Made by a program: the position numbers and the translations under genes. 60,000 bases of DNA from contig CM060733.1 in assembly GCA_030704615.1 (NCBI GenBank), positions 2,916,001 through 2,976,000 of the forward strand. The letters run 5' to 3'. A model generated the notes under the pieces. That model was given only the letters and a program-made list of their open reading frames with translations, searched no databases and was not told where the DNA came from. Positions 34,998 through 46,363 of the stretch are shown here, piece after piece; the first letter of the stretch is position 1; each line of letters starts with the position of its first letter. This DNA is from Takakia lepidozioides. Its lineage: Eukaryota; Streptophyta; Takakiopsida; Takakiales; Takakiaceae.

Positions 34998-37900
34998 ATC
35001 GTTAACGATTGATCTCATATTACACTGGGACCTATCAGAGGGTACATTGAACACACTGGCCAAGTCTCAAAGCGAACGAAAATCATTTGGATGGGCAACC
35101 ATCGTCGGCCATTGAACGAATTTTGGTTGATCTCATATTACTCTGGGGCCTCTTCCATGGCACATTGAACATACTGGCCAAGTCTCAAAGCGAACCAAAA
35201 TCATTTCGATGGCCAACCATCCGTTGAGCCATCGAATGAATTTTGATTGATCTGATATTAGTCCGGACCTGTGAGAGGGTGTCTCAACGTACTGGCAAAG
35301 TTTGGAAGCAAACAAAAATGATTTGGATGGGCATCCGTTCACCCATTGAATGTATTCTGTTGGATCTGCTATTATTTTGGGACCTGTTGGACTGCGTTTC
35401 GCGTGCTCATGTTTTTTTTTTTCATTCTTTTTTGAATGGGGCGTGTAATGAGCCATATGCAACGTGCGTGCCAAATTTGGGAGCGATCAAAATTCATTTG
35501 GACCCAAAACCACAGTTTTTTCCCGTTTTGCACTCCAAACTTGATTTGTTCACTTCATGCACTCTTCATAGAGTTCTGCAATAGTGAGCGAAGAGAACAT
35601 TTTTTTTTGGGCATTTTTTATTGGTCCAAATTTTGGCGGGGAGTAGTTGGGATGCTTGAAGCCGCAAAACAAAATTGAGCCAAAAACAAAATCGATACGT
35701 GCCAGAAACCCCCAATGAAAGGCAGTGCAAACCTATTTATTGGCTTAAAATTAATTTAAATTCAATTACATTATGGAATGGCTTGGTGTCGATGGGGAGG
35801 CAAATGATTTATTCGTCTGTTGTGTCTCCGCACATGTTCGCACACATGTTCAAGCACATGCGGGCAAAAGAGGGGCTTCAACCACATCCGTTCAATGGGT
35901 GCAATAGCCGTGCACGCATTGCAGGATTTCTTTTTCGCAATGAACAAAAACCAGATGACAACTGAACGCCTCATTGGCCCATTGAACGAATTTCGATTGA
36001 TCTCATATTACACTGGGACCTATCAGAGGGTACATTGAACACACTGGCCAAGTCTCAAAGCGAACGAAAATCATTTGGATGGGCAACCATCCGTCGGCCC
36101 ATTGAACGAATTTCGATTGATCTCATATTACTCTGGGGCCTCTTCCATGGTACATTGAACATACTGGCCAAACGAAAAAGATGGCCAACCATGTTGAGCC
36201 ATCGAATGAATTTCGATTGATCTGATATTAGTCCGGACTGTGAGAGGGTGTCTCGAACGTACTGGCAAAGTTTGGAAGCAAACAAAAATGATTTGGATGG
36301 GCAACGTTGAATGTATTCCGTGGATCTGCTATTGCTTTGGGACCACTGTGTTTCGCGTGCTCACGATTTTTTTTTTCATTTTTTTGAATGGGGCGTGTAA
36401 TGTAGCCATATGCAACGTGCGTGCCAAATTTGGGAGCGAACATAATTCATTTGGACCCAAAACCACAGTTTCTTCCCTGTTTTGCACTCCAAACTTGATT
36501 TGTGTTCAACTTCATCTTCATAGAGAGTTCTGCAATAGTGAGCGAAGAGAACACTTTTTTTTTTGGGGCATTTTTATTGGTCCAAATTTTGGCGGGGGAG
36601 TAGTGGTGGGATGCTGGAAGCCAAGAACAAAATTGAGCCAAAAACAAAATCGATACGTGCCAGAAACCCCAATGAAAGGCAGTGCAAACCTATTTATTGG
36701 CTTAAAATTAATTTAAATTCAATTAAATTGTGGAATGCTTGTGTCGATGGGGAGCAAATGATTTATTCGTCTGTGTCTCCACACATGTTCAGGGGCAAAA
36801 GAGGGGCTTCAACCACATCCGTTCAATGGGTGCAATAGCCGTGCACGCATTGCAGGATTTTTTTTTTCGCAAACAAAAACCAGATGACAATGAACGCCTC
36901 ATTGGCAATCGAACAAATTTTGATTGATCATATTACACTGGGACCTATCAGAGGGTACATTGAACACACTGGCCAAGTTTCAAAGCGAACGAAAATCATT
37001 TGGATGGGCAACCATCCGTTGGCCCATTGAACGAATTTCGATTGATCTCATATTACTCTGGGGCCTCTTCCATGGCACATTGAACATACTGGCCAAGTCT
37101 CAAAGCGAACCAAAATCATTTCGATGCCAACCATCCGTTGAGCCATCGAATGAATTTCGATTGATCTGATATTAGTCCGGGACCTGTGAGAGGGTGTCTC
37201 AACGTACTGGCAAAGTTTGGAAGCAAACAAAAATGATTTGGATGGGCAACCATCCGTTCACCCGTTGAATGTATTCCGTTGGATCTGCTATTGCTTTGGG
37301 ACCTGTTGGACTGTGTTTCGCGTGCTCACGATTTTTTTTCATTCTTTTTGAATGGGGCGTGTAATGTAGCCATATGCAACGTGCGTGCCAAATTTGGGAG
37401 CGAACATAATTCATTTGGACCCAAAACCACAGTTTCTTCCGTTTTGCACTCCAAACTTGATTTGTGTTCAACTTCATGCACTCTTCATAGAGAGTTCTGC
37501 AATAGTGAGCGAAGAGAACACTTTTTTTTTGGGGCATTTTTATTGGTCCAAATTTTGGCGGGGGAGTAGTGGTGGGATGCTGGAAGCCGCAAAAAAATTG
37601 AGCCAAAAACAAAATCGATACGTGCCAGAAACCCCCAATGAAAGGCAGTGCAAACCTATTTATTGGCTTAAAATTAATTAAATTCAATTACATTATGGAA
37701 TGGCTTGGTGTCGATGGGGAGGCAAATGATTTATTCGTCTGTTGTGTCTCCGCACATGTGTCGCACACATGTTCAAGCACATGCGGGCAAAAGAGGGGCT
37801 TCAACCACATCCGTTCAATGGGCAATAGCCGTGCACGCATTGCAGGATTTCTTTTTCGCAATGAACAAAAACCAGATGACAACTGAACGCCTCATTGGCC

Positions 37901-38110
37901 CATCGAACGAATTTCGATTGATCTCATATTACATCAGAGGGTACATTGAACACACTGGCCAAGTCTCAAAGCGAACGAAAATCATTTGGATGGGCAACCA
38001 TCCGTTGGCCCATTGACGAATTTCGATTGATCTCATATTACTTGGGGCCTCTTCCATGGTACATTGAATATACTGGCCAAGTCTCAAAGCGAACCAAAAA
38101 TTTGGAGGCA
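34998..38110. repeat. ~0.95-kb tandem repeats, 3.2 copies, built partly from the inverted 120-bp module
   Basis: The marker GATCTCATATTACACTGGGA (with small changes) recurs near 35010, 36000, 36924 and 37920. Each unit holds three to four ~120-bp segments whose reverse complement aligns with the forward module (for example CAAATGATTTTCGTTCGCTT against CAAATGATTTTAGATTGATT). It also holds a unique-looking segment with AAAACAAAATCGATACGTGC and GGTGTCGATGGGGAGG. The many overlapping open frames are repeat artefacts. Confidence 0.85.
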
Positions 38111-38169
38111 AATGATTTATTCGTCGTTAATGGTGAAAAGGATAAACCAAAGGTTCCTTGATAAAAAAA

Positions 38170-38510
38170 AATTTGAATGATTTGAAATTTTGCCAGTATG
38201 TTCTACATGCCTCTTACATGGACCGACAAGTATGAGATCAATAAAAAATGGTTCACAGGAGGAACCAATGGTTACTTGATGTGCCGATTTCTGAATGCTT
38301 TCAAACTTTGCCATTGCATTGTACATGCCCTCTTAAAGGTACCGGACAAGTATGAGTTCGATTTAAAATATTGCAATGGGTGAACCAATGGTATCTTCAT
38401 TCAGCAATTTTTGATTGTTTTGAAACTTTGCCAGTATATTGTACATGCCGTCAAACAGGTACCGAACAAGTATGAGGTCATTCAAAAATGGTTCAAAGGA
38501 TGAACCTCGT
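38170..38510. repeat. Right-hand remnant of the forward 120-bp module array
   Basis: Three degraded copies in the same orientation as 33340-34980 (GAAACTTTGCCAGTATATTGTACATG, interrupted). Together with the left array they flank the inverted block. Confidence 0.7.
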
Positions 38511-38622
38511 ATTTCCAAAAATTACGTAGACTATACAGTGGGTTGCACATTTAAGTTTTCGCAACCTGACCTTTGGCCTACTCCCTACGTTTCTAGCCTT
38601 TAGTCATCTTCATCTAGATTTA

Positions 38623-41160
38623 TTACTTCGTTGTCGTCATCTCCAGATGTTGATGAAGATGCTCCGGGTGTAGAGGACGTGCCCTCCACCAGTACGGAGA
38701 GCTCGAGCCTGGGCTCGAGTGGTCAAAGAGGGACCCAGTTGTGTGGTCCACCCTTGCCATCATGCGTAGCGTTCTAGGCGAGTGCTGACTCTCTTCCACA
38801 TTTGCCAGAGCCGGGTGTGTCGCTCTTGCTACGGCGGCATGCAATTTTTCAATTAAATCCGATATGTTTGGAAGTGGCAAGAACACCCCTGGAATAGGGG
38901 CAACTTGGTCACGCCATGTGTTCTGCCAATACTTTACAACACTCGTGATGGCAGCCTTGAAATTGTCCAACACCTCCTCCTGCTGGGGGTCTCTGCGCAA
39001 CTCTGGAAGAAATGGCCCTTCATCCCGACGAGGCACCCAGTACGTCTCATTCATATCCTCCCAACGGATGCTAGCGGCCTCCAACTCCCTCAGAAATAGG
39101 TCTCTCCCAATCGGTTCGCGATTGTATGGGTCGTTTTCCGCTGGCACCCACGGATCCTCAGGCAGTCGGAAGAATCTTTGTCTGGTACAGCTCCAATGCC
39201 CTCCCAAGTTCCGGCAAAAAATCCCTTTGGACTGGGTCCCGTATGCCTCTAGCACGCACGGTTATTTCCCAGTTGGATGTCACCCAAAAGGTCACCGGAT
39301 CTTTAACCCTAGTTAACGTCTTCGCATCCAAGGCGTGCATCTCTCTTGGAGCATCCCATGTCATTGTCTCCCCCCAGTGCTGCCAATTTAAAAAATCGTA
39401 AGGCGATACATCCAATGGCATGTTGTACCGGTTGTACTCGTATCCCGTGGGCATATTGTCTTGCAACCCAAACAACTCGTAGAAACGTCGATGGATTGGT
39501 CCACGGCAGTCAGGGCATTGGCTGGCTCGCATGGCTGCCGATATGAGACATGTGGGATGGAACAAATGGCCACATGAACCAAGCATATAGCCTCCCTCCG
39601 GTCCATAAGGGTTTAGGCACATTGTGCACACCGTACCATCTGTTACCCATGACGCTGGATTGCTCTGTGGTATCCACGTCCGTTTATCCTCATTAATGTA
39701 GGATGACATCCTCGGCCTGGTGTCCCACTCCTCCTCTACTTCCAAATCCCAGTTTATGCTGTTATTGGTATCGGAAATTGTATGCACACAGTGCTCAAAC
39801 ATGACATCCACATCACCCCATGTGGTGAATCCAGTGTACTTCGACGTGAATACATCACGCACAGTGTCGTGCCTTTGCAAATTAGCATAGATGCTATCTA
39901 CGCTTCGATTCGACAAACGTGCTGCACGTTGGAGGGAGGACAACGCTTCTTCTATCCGTGTTTCCCGCGATGCTAGATGGCCCGCCCATGTCACCCAATT
40001 CCGCCAATTCCCCTTCAACCATGGCCACGATCGGATTTGCATGGCATTTGAGTACCGATATGCAACAGCCCTAGCTTGCTCGCGTTCCCCCACAAGCTGC
40101 TCTAATTCCTGTTCTTGGGCCGATGTAATTTGCACGGCTGAACATTCCCCAGTTTCCACTATGGGGTCCTTCCCTTTTCTTGCCCTCTCCGCCGCAAGTC
40201 TTTCTTCCTCAACCCTCGCCGGGTCCAGTTCAAGCGTTTGCACTTCATTCCCATGCCCGATTGAGTCAACCCCGTCGATGACGCGGTCAATGTCCATTGG
40301 TGGCATATTCAAACGCGCCAATATGTCTTGCTCGTTGGTGATTGGCCTCGGGTCCTGAAGCACACCGCGTACGCTGTCGAGAGTCCCCAACCCCATTCTT
40401 TCCAGCAACTTCGCTATTTGCCACCGTTGCAAATGAACAATGTCCTGCAGGTCTTTGATGTGCTGTTCATGTGCGGCCAACTGTTCCTCCAACGGAGAGC
40501 GTACCTCGCCCCCCTCCACCTCAGACGTTGAAGGCCCGGCTGCGGAGACCTGTTGCGGCGTATAATCTGGAGGTTGGTCTGCATTTCCTCCTTCTTCCAC
40601 ATCGTCGTTTCCATCCGCCTTTCCTCCTTCTTCCACCTCGTCGTTTCCATCCAACCGTATGATGTCCTGCCCCTGACGTATATACAAGTCTGGGATATCA
40701 GAGAACATGTATAGTCTAGTACGCTGTCTCGCAGTGGCAGTTTGCCAATCCACGGTCGCAATAAAAAACTCTGTGTACAACATGGCCGCAAATAAATACG
40801 GGACCTTGTTGTTGACGAGCGGTTGACCCCACAATGTTGTATGTACCTCCTCTGCCCTGTGGCGGAAATGCGGGTTGGCGCAGGAATGCAAGCTAGCTTG
40901 ATTTTGTTTGGTTTGTGGATCATGCCTATCTCTGGGCCACAAACGATTTATGACACCAGTCCACAAATTTCCTGCAGTCACCAAGCGACCACCGCTGCCC
41001 CAAACTTCCAAACTTCCCAACCTGGTTCCGCAAGAATGTTGGGGGTCATTGTATATGTCCCAACGAAGTTCGCGCCTGGCCCCTTTTGGTTTTTTTTTGG
41101 AGGTCCAGGTTCATTATCGTCATCCCTGGGATGACCTCCTCTGTCTTCCTCCTCCGCCAT
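38623..41160 (-). pseudogene. RING-H2 finger cargo gene, two frameshifts
   Basis: The frame starts at 41160 (MAEEEDRGGHPRDDD, acidic/proline-rich), shifts near 41000 into a long frame (to 39158), and shifts again near 39180 into the C-terminal frame ending at 38623; about 840 aa in total. The long part has a repeated Asp/Glu/Gly stretch, a coiled-coil-like EQLAAHEQHIKDLQDIV, then a RING: CTMCLNPYGPEGG, CGHLFHPTCL and CPDC, fitting Cys3-His2-Cys3 spacing. RING-H2 proteins act as E3 ubiquitin ligases. The gene lies in the element behind array 2 and a TATA box on the minus strand. No catalytic partner or target can be inferred, and the rest of the protein is unrecognised. Confidence 0.65.
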
Positions 41161-41520
41161 TTATGGCTTGGCTTACCCCTACTCGACAGGTGTTTGCTAA
41201 GAAAAATGCTCTCCCCCCCCTCCTAAATCGTACCTAATCCTACTCCCTAATGAATCCTCCCCAAGTACTAGAGGCACGTGTCACTCCCTCGGCAGTTCTA
41301 AGTGATATGACGCAATGTGCAATGAAAAAAACGTGGGTGCCAGAGGAGGGCTTCCCGGAGGTACTCAGCATCGATTTCGTAGAACCAACGGCCCAAAATA
41401 CCCCCCACCCAACCAATAGCACCCCTCTCCACTTGGACTCAATGACAAGGAATGCAACATCCCATCGCCCACCAAGTCCTGGTGTGGAGAAAAGTGAGGG
41501 AGAGAATGGCCTCCAAGGCC

Positions 41521-41527
41521 TTATAAG
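41521..41527 (-). promoter_or_regulatory. TATA box of the RING cargo gene
   Basis: On the minus strand the sequence reads GGGGCTTATAAGGCC. It is about 60 bp inside array 2 and 360 bp upstream of the ATG at 41160. Confidence 0.55.
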
Positions 41528-41586
41528 CCCCCCCTCCACACTCGGGGCGCGCGCTGTCATCATGACTGCGCACGCTAGTAATAGCT

Positions 41587-42200
41587 GCGACCGCCAGCAG
41601 GGTGGTCGCATCTTTTTTTTTTCTTTATTATGTGCGACCACCAGCAGGGGGTGGTCGCAGATTTTTTCGGCGCACGACTGGTCGCACGCGACCACCAGCA
41701 GGGGGGTGTCGCAGAAATTTTGTTTAAAACCCACCACCTGCTGGTGGTCGCACTATTTTTTTCTTTAATAGATGTGGTCCATAATTTTGATTTTTTAATA
41801 TCTACCAACAGTCAGTAGCTCAGTTGGTTAAGTGCACTGAGTGCGACCCGGACGATTCTGGGGTCAAATCTTGCTACTTGATGGGTGTGGTATGGTTCCC
41901 CCATTCCTACGCCTCTTGGCGCATAAATGAAAGAGGTTATTTTCTCCTCTCACTACTAAGGGGCCTGATTTGTGAGCTGTCGCTCCCAGGTGTTTCCCAA
42001 AAAAAAGACCACCAACGGGGTGGTCGCAGGGGGGGGTGGTTTAAATAGGTGCGACCCAAGACACATTCCCCCACCCGAAAACTTCCGGTAAATAGGTGCG
42101 ACTACCCGCAATTTTTCTTTTATTTTAACAGTTGCGACGACCGCTACTGGTGGTCACACAATTGTTTTTTTAAATAGGTGCGACCACCAGGAGGTTGGTC
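41587..42200. repeat. Array 2 of GCGACCACC near-palindromes, split by a SINE
   Basis: Units at about 41587, 41632, 41690, 41730, 42009, 42050, 42095, 42130 and 42177 carry the same core as array 1. The middle is interrupted by a ~200-bp SINE. Orientation relative to its gene (RING, minus) is opposite to that of arrays 1 and 3. Confidence 0.8.
41812..42010 (+). mobile_element. tRNA-derived SINE, ~199 bp
   Basis: The head looks like a tRNA: an exact A box TAGCTCAGTTGG (41816-41827) and a degraded B box GGTCAAATC (41862-41870). The body is ~130 bp and ends in an A-rich tail at 41999-42006. Flanking ACCAACAG (41804) and ACCAACGG (42011) form a near-perfect target duplication. It is Pol III-type, non-coding, and depends on a LINE for movement. 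Confidence 0.7.
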
Positions 42201-43134
42201 CCCTTGCACCTGTATGTATGTTTGGAGAGGCAGATGAAAAGCACATGTATCGACTCCCCATGGATTTGTGAAGGGGAAGATGAATGTTGGGAGCTGCACC
42301 TGGCCTTTGTGGCTTTCGAAACCATAATAGGAAATCAACAATGTAAAGGTAATGACGAAACACAACACACGCACAACCACCAAACCCTTTCTTGGGTACA
42401 CATATTCCACCATTTTTATTTCCGTACACGTATGCATGTACCCAAACTGAAACATGGATATCCATGGAAACATACTACACATCATGTGACAAAAGTTATA
42501 GCTGTACCTAATTCCGTCTGGCACGACGACGATGGTATGATCTCACGTCTAGTACAAAATCTTCGTCCCACTCACTTCACCCCCGTTCCCATGATCAGTG
42601 CTAGAATCATGATCTCCATCTGTTCTTTCGTTTCCAGAGGCAACTGGCCGTTGGACCTGTAGTCGTCCTCGGAGTACGTTCAGTTGTCTCTCTGGTCGAT
42701 TTCCACTCCTATCATGAATACCATCTAGGGTATCAGGCCTGTTCACAGGTCGGTCACCAACAAAAGGTTGCACAATTCTGCCGTTTCTGGGCTTGTCCCG
42801 GATTTCGTGGTGGCCTTGGAGCAGGTCTCGTATGAGGAAGGCTACTCGCACGTACATCAGAGGGGCCGACATGAGAGGAAGGGCATGAGATGGACCAGCG
42901 AGGTCGAGGAGCACGGTTCACATGCGGACGTCGTCGGGCCAGATGAAACGACAATGGCCGGTCGTCGTCATCCGATGGTTCGACTTGCAGAAGTCCCGCA
43001 GCAGAAGAACATCTCCCAGGATCGGAGTAGCGATGGAAGGAATTACATGAGGGGGAGAGAGAGATGGACCAGCATGGGATGGACCGGCTTGAGAAAGAGA
43101 AACATGAGATGGAGCGGGTGAGATGAAGCACGGT
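42201..43134 (-). other. 3' region of the hAT transposase gene with duplicated coding tail
   Basis: Past the stop at 43135 the minus strand still shows protein-like pieces. FCKSNHRMTTTGHCRF (around 42950) resembles MCRSNRRMMTTGRCHSF just upstream of the stop, so the tail was tandemly duplicated. From 42200 to about 42540 I see no gene. Confidence 0.45.
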
Positions 43135-45356
43135 TCACAGGGGCACGATGTCGGTGAAGGAATGACAACGGCCGGTTGTCATCATCCGACGATTCGACCT
43201 GCACATCTCCCGCAGTCCGTGGAACTCGTGGTGGGGAGAGTTGACCTCAACTTCATTGTTGAGAGTGTGCTCCACTGGGGGAAGGGGGTCCGCAATTGGG
43301 ATGACACCATGTCGCAGTTCATCAACAAGGTCATCGAAGGATGGATGCATTGCAGCATCATCGTCATTAAATTCATATGGGTCATGTGGAGGATTGCCCA
43401 CATCATCGGACCCATCCCAACCGTCGGAGTCGGAGTCCCTCGCGGCGTCAGTGTCATCATTGCTGCTAGATTGGACCTCTGAGGCAGATTCTTCAGACAA
43501 CAGATTCTTCTCGTACCATGCAGATGCGTCACTTGCTCTCCTCTCTCGCAGTAGCCTACAATTCGTGTAGACATAAACCAATTTGTCAGCCCTGGCAGGA
43601 TTCAACCTGTTGCGAATCTTGTTGTGAACAAACGAGTAACTGCTCCAGTTCCGCTCACAGGACGAGGCAGCACACTTGAGCAAGAATACGCTTTGCAATG
43701 GGAGCTAACGTTCTTGCTCCAGCTCCAATCAGATCCCACCATTCATGTGGCAACATGTTCATTGCTTTTGGATCCGGCATGTCATGGAAAGATTCTGCGA
43801 TCCGAGAAGCACTGGTACTCGGACAAGCTCGCTCTGCCATGTTCAAGGGCGCAAGTTGCATGATGACCCGTACAAGCCCGGCTTTGGCATCCACATCGTC
43901 TCTCAAATCCGTATTGTCCAGCAAGAATGGATTCAGCAAGGCCCCATAATGCAAGTCCGTGCGAACCATCCGTTTGCGGTCGTAAAATGCATCCTCGGTC
44001 CTTGCCGCCAAATCATCGTCCATAGAAAATGGAGGACGCCTCAAGGATTGCACGTGCTTCTCAAGGTTTTCCAATATCAACCATGCTTTACCCATTATTG
44101 GTTGTTTTCCATCAAACTCCCGCAAAGCAATCAACGGCTCCACCATGTACACAAAATTTGCACATTTCGCCCAGAAATCGTCGGAGCGAATGATTGCGCG
44201 GACCCTCCGACTTTTGCTCAAAGACTTGGACTTACGAGAGTCGCGTAAGGTGCCCACATACGCATCCCATTGAGGGTCAATGATCACCCTGCTCCAGACC
44301 CGCCCTCACAGTCACCAGTCGATCCACCATCAATTTTGTGGCAAAGCGGGTTTCACCCCGGTTCCTAAGGCTGTATTTGGGTTCATGCTTTCTAAACAAT
44401 GCCAGAGGGATGTGATGTGTACGAATGAACGTCACAACCGACTTTGCCCTTTTTACTAGTTGTTTCATCCATGATTCTTTTCCCCAATCCTCCAAAAGAA
44501 GATCAAAGATATGAGCAGCACACCCTTGGTAATATAGATGGGGATATCGTACCATCAAAATATCGGCCATATTAACCATGTTAGATGCATTGTCCGTGCA
44601 CACTTGGACAATTTTATCAGCTCCAATTTTATCGATGAAACTCGTCAACAACCCTGCTTGATAACGTGCATCTTTTCTCTCCCCGTTTGTGTCAACGGAT
44701 CCCAAAAATTGTTCCCCCGCAGGACAAGTTTTGCGTGAGGTCAGACATAGCCTCTTCTAGCAATCCTGTGCGGAGATCGCGATAACTCGGAGGTGTGTAT
44801 GTGGACTTGGAATCGGACGTGGCTTTGACAGCAGCCACAAACGCAGGAAGCCTCGAGACATTGAACGGAATATTGGCCTCGTAGAAAAATTGGGCCCACT
44901 TCTTATCCAGAGTCCTCCTGTGCGACAAATTTAAGCCTTCTTGCATTGATTGTTGCCTCAATGGTCTGGTCCGTACAAGTGCTGGCGTACAATCGGGTGT
45001 TGCTCCTGACCCACCGGCTTCTCCACGAACAGCAGACGCCTCGCAAGAATCCCCCTGGGTACAACTCTGAGGGACATTTTGATTCGAACCTGGAGTGTTT
45101 GGCTCAGAAGCCGCGGCCACATCAAGAGACGGTGGGATATTGCCTCCACATTGGGCAAAGTGGGCTTTCACTCGCATGGAGGCTTTTGGGCACAAACTAA
45201 CCCCTGCATTCTTCCCATCTCTGTAGCCGAGGTGATATAACATGCGATCTTTGCGACCCGCCAGCTTCAATGCACAAAGATTGCATTGAACACCGTCCTT
45301 TTTGTGCGGGTCTATGGTGAACCAAGGATCCACTCCTCCCTCATCCTCACACCCAA
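43135..45356 (-). pseudogene. hAT transposase, N-terminal BED-like finger, internally deleted
   Basis: The N-terminal frame (45356-44692) has a BED-type zinc finger: VQCNLCALKLAG, then YHLGYRDGKNAG and a distal His. The central frame (44705-44277) has VQVCTDNASNMVNMADIL with a catalytic Asp and YYQGCAAHIFDLLLEDW. The next (44287-43655) is the helical insertion region. The last (43698-43135) has the dimerisation motif CAASSCERNWSSYSFVHNK and RADKLVYVYTNCRLL. Between the first and second frames the segment that normally carries the first catalytic Asp is missing; the join is abrupt at ~44700. The gene therefore seems defective. No in-frame ATG precedes the finger before a TAG near 45357, so the true start is lost or in another exon. 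Confidence 0.85.
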
Positions 45357-45654
45357 AACCCTAACCACAGACTTAAGGTTGAACGAAGAACACTAGTGTA
45401 CTTGGTAGATTTGTCAAGAGCAATAGAAGTTAGAACAGAATGCGATGGCCCAACACTACGGCATCAATCCAAGTGGATCAATGCACCATGTAGTATTGTG
45501 CTTTTCGACAATTTGCTGCAGTGGCTCTGGTGGAAGCCACAACAGCAAACGGTCCGCACCCTCCTCTTGGGCTTACACTCTTGCTCAAGGAATAGAGAAC
45601 ATTCACTCGCCACAAAAGTGTTTGCCACAAAAGAAGTGAGGGGCATTGGGACCA

Positions 45655-45665
45655 CCTTATATACC
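45655..45665 (-). promoter_or_regulatory. TATA box of the hAT transposase
   Basis: On the minus strand GGTATATAAGG lies about 50 bp after array 3 and ~300 bp before the coding frame. The core TATATAAGG is the same as in the kinase-like promoter. Confidence 0.6.
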
Positions 45666-45708
45666 CTCCAGCCTCCAAGCCTCACACGCTCGACGAATCA
45701 GAATCCAA

Positions 45709-46175
45709 TGCTGCGACCGCTCCAGGTCGCACGAGGAAGTCGCATGTTATTTTTTAAAAAAAACTGCTGCGACCACCCTCATGCTGGTGGTCGCAGATAT
45801 TAAAAAACAAAAAATGCTGCGACCACCCCCCCTGCTGGTGTCGCACCTATTAAAAAAAAGAAAATGTTGCGACCACCCCATGCTCGTGGTCACAGAGATA
45901 GGCTGCGACCACCCCCTGCTGGTGGTCGCACCTATTAAAAAAACAGAAAAATGTTGCGACCACCCCCCTGATGGTGGTCGCACCTATTACAAATAAAATA
46001 AAAATTTGACCACCTAGCGGTGGTCGCAACTGTTTAAGAAAAGAAAAAATGTGACCACCCCTGCTAGTGGTCGCATCTATTTAAAAAAATAAAAAATGCT
46101 GCGACAACCCCTCTGCTGGTGGTCGCAACTATTAAAAAATAAGATAAATTCTGCGACCACCACCATTTGGAGGTC
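45709..46175. repeat. Array 3 of GCGACCACC near-palindromes, inverted relative to array 1
   Basis: Nine to ten ~50-bp units of GCGACCACC...GGTGGTCGC are separated by A-rich spacers, the exact reverse-complement layout of array 1. The unit nearest the gene is the variant GCGACCGCTCC, which also ends array 1. Confidence 0.85.
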
Positions 46176-46310
46176 GCACCAATTTAACAATAATGATTTA
46201 AAAATGATCTCAAATATTGGCGGATGGAGTAATTTACAAAACAATTCATTCACTTGCCAAGGTGTCGCTTGGAATACAATGTGTCCACCTACGAGACATA
46301 TTTTTCACCT

Positions 46311-46363
46311 AACTGACGTGACGTTGGTCGCGTCAGCGTCAGCGACGTGACGTCATTGACGTG
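46311..46363. repeat. GACGT-rich subterminal cluster, right end of the hAT element
   Basis: It contains CTGACGTGACGTTGG, GCGACGTGACGTCATTGACG and a GTCAGCGTCAGCG. It is the counterpart of the cluster at 31011-31195 and lies about 10 bp inside the right terminus. Confidence 0.6.

Noticed and set aside
35133-37687. Many overlapping 60-160 codon frames in the 0.95-kb repeats
   Set aside because: They recur identically with each repeat copy on both strands and show no domain or frame preference.
45709-46175. Regular palindromic repeats with spacers as a CRISPR array
   Set aside because: Spacers are low-complexity A/T runs, repeats vary, no cas genes, and the genome is eukaryotic.
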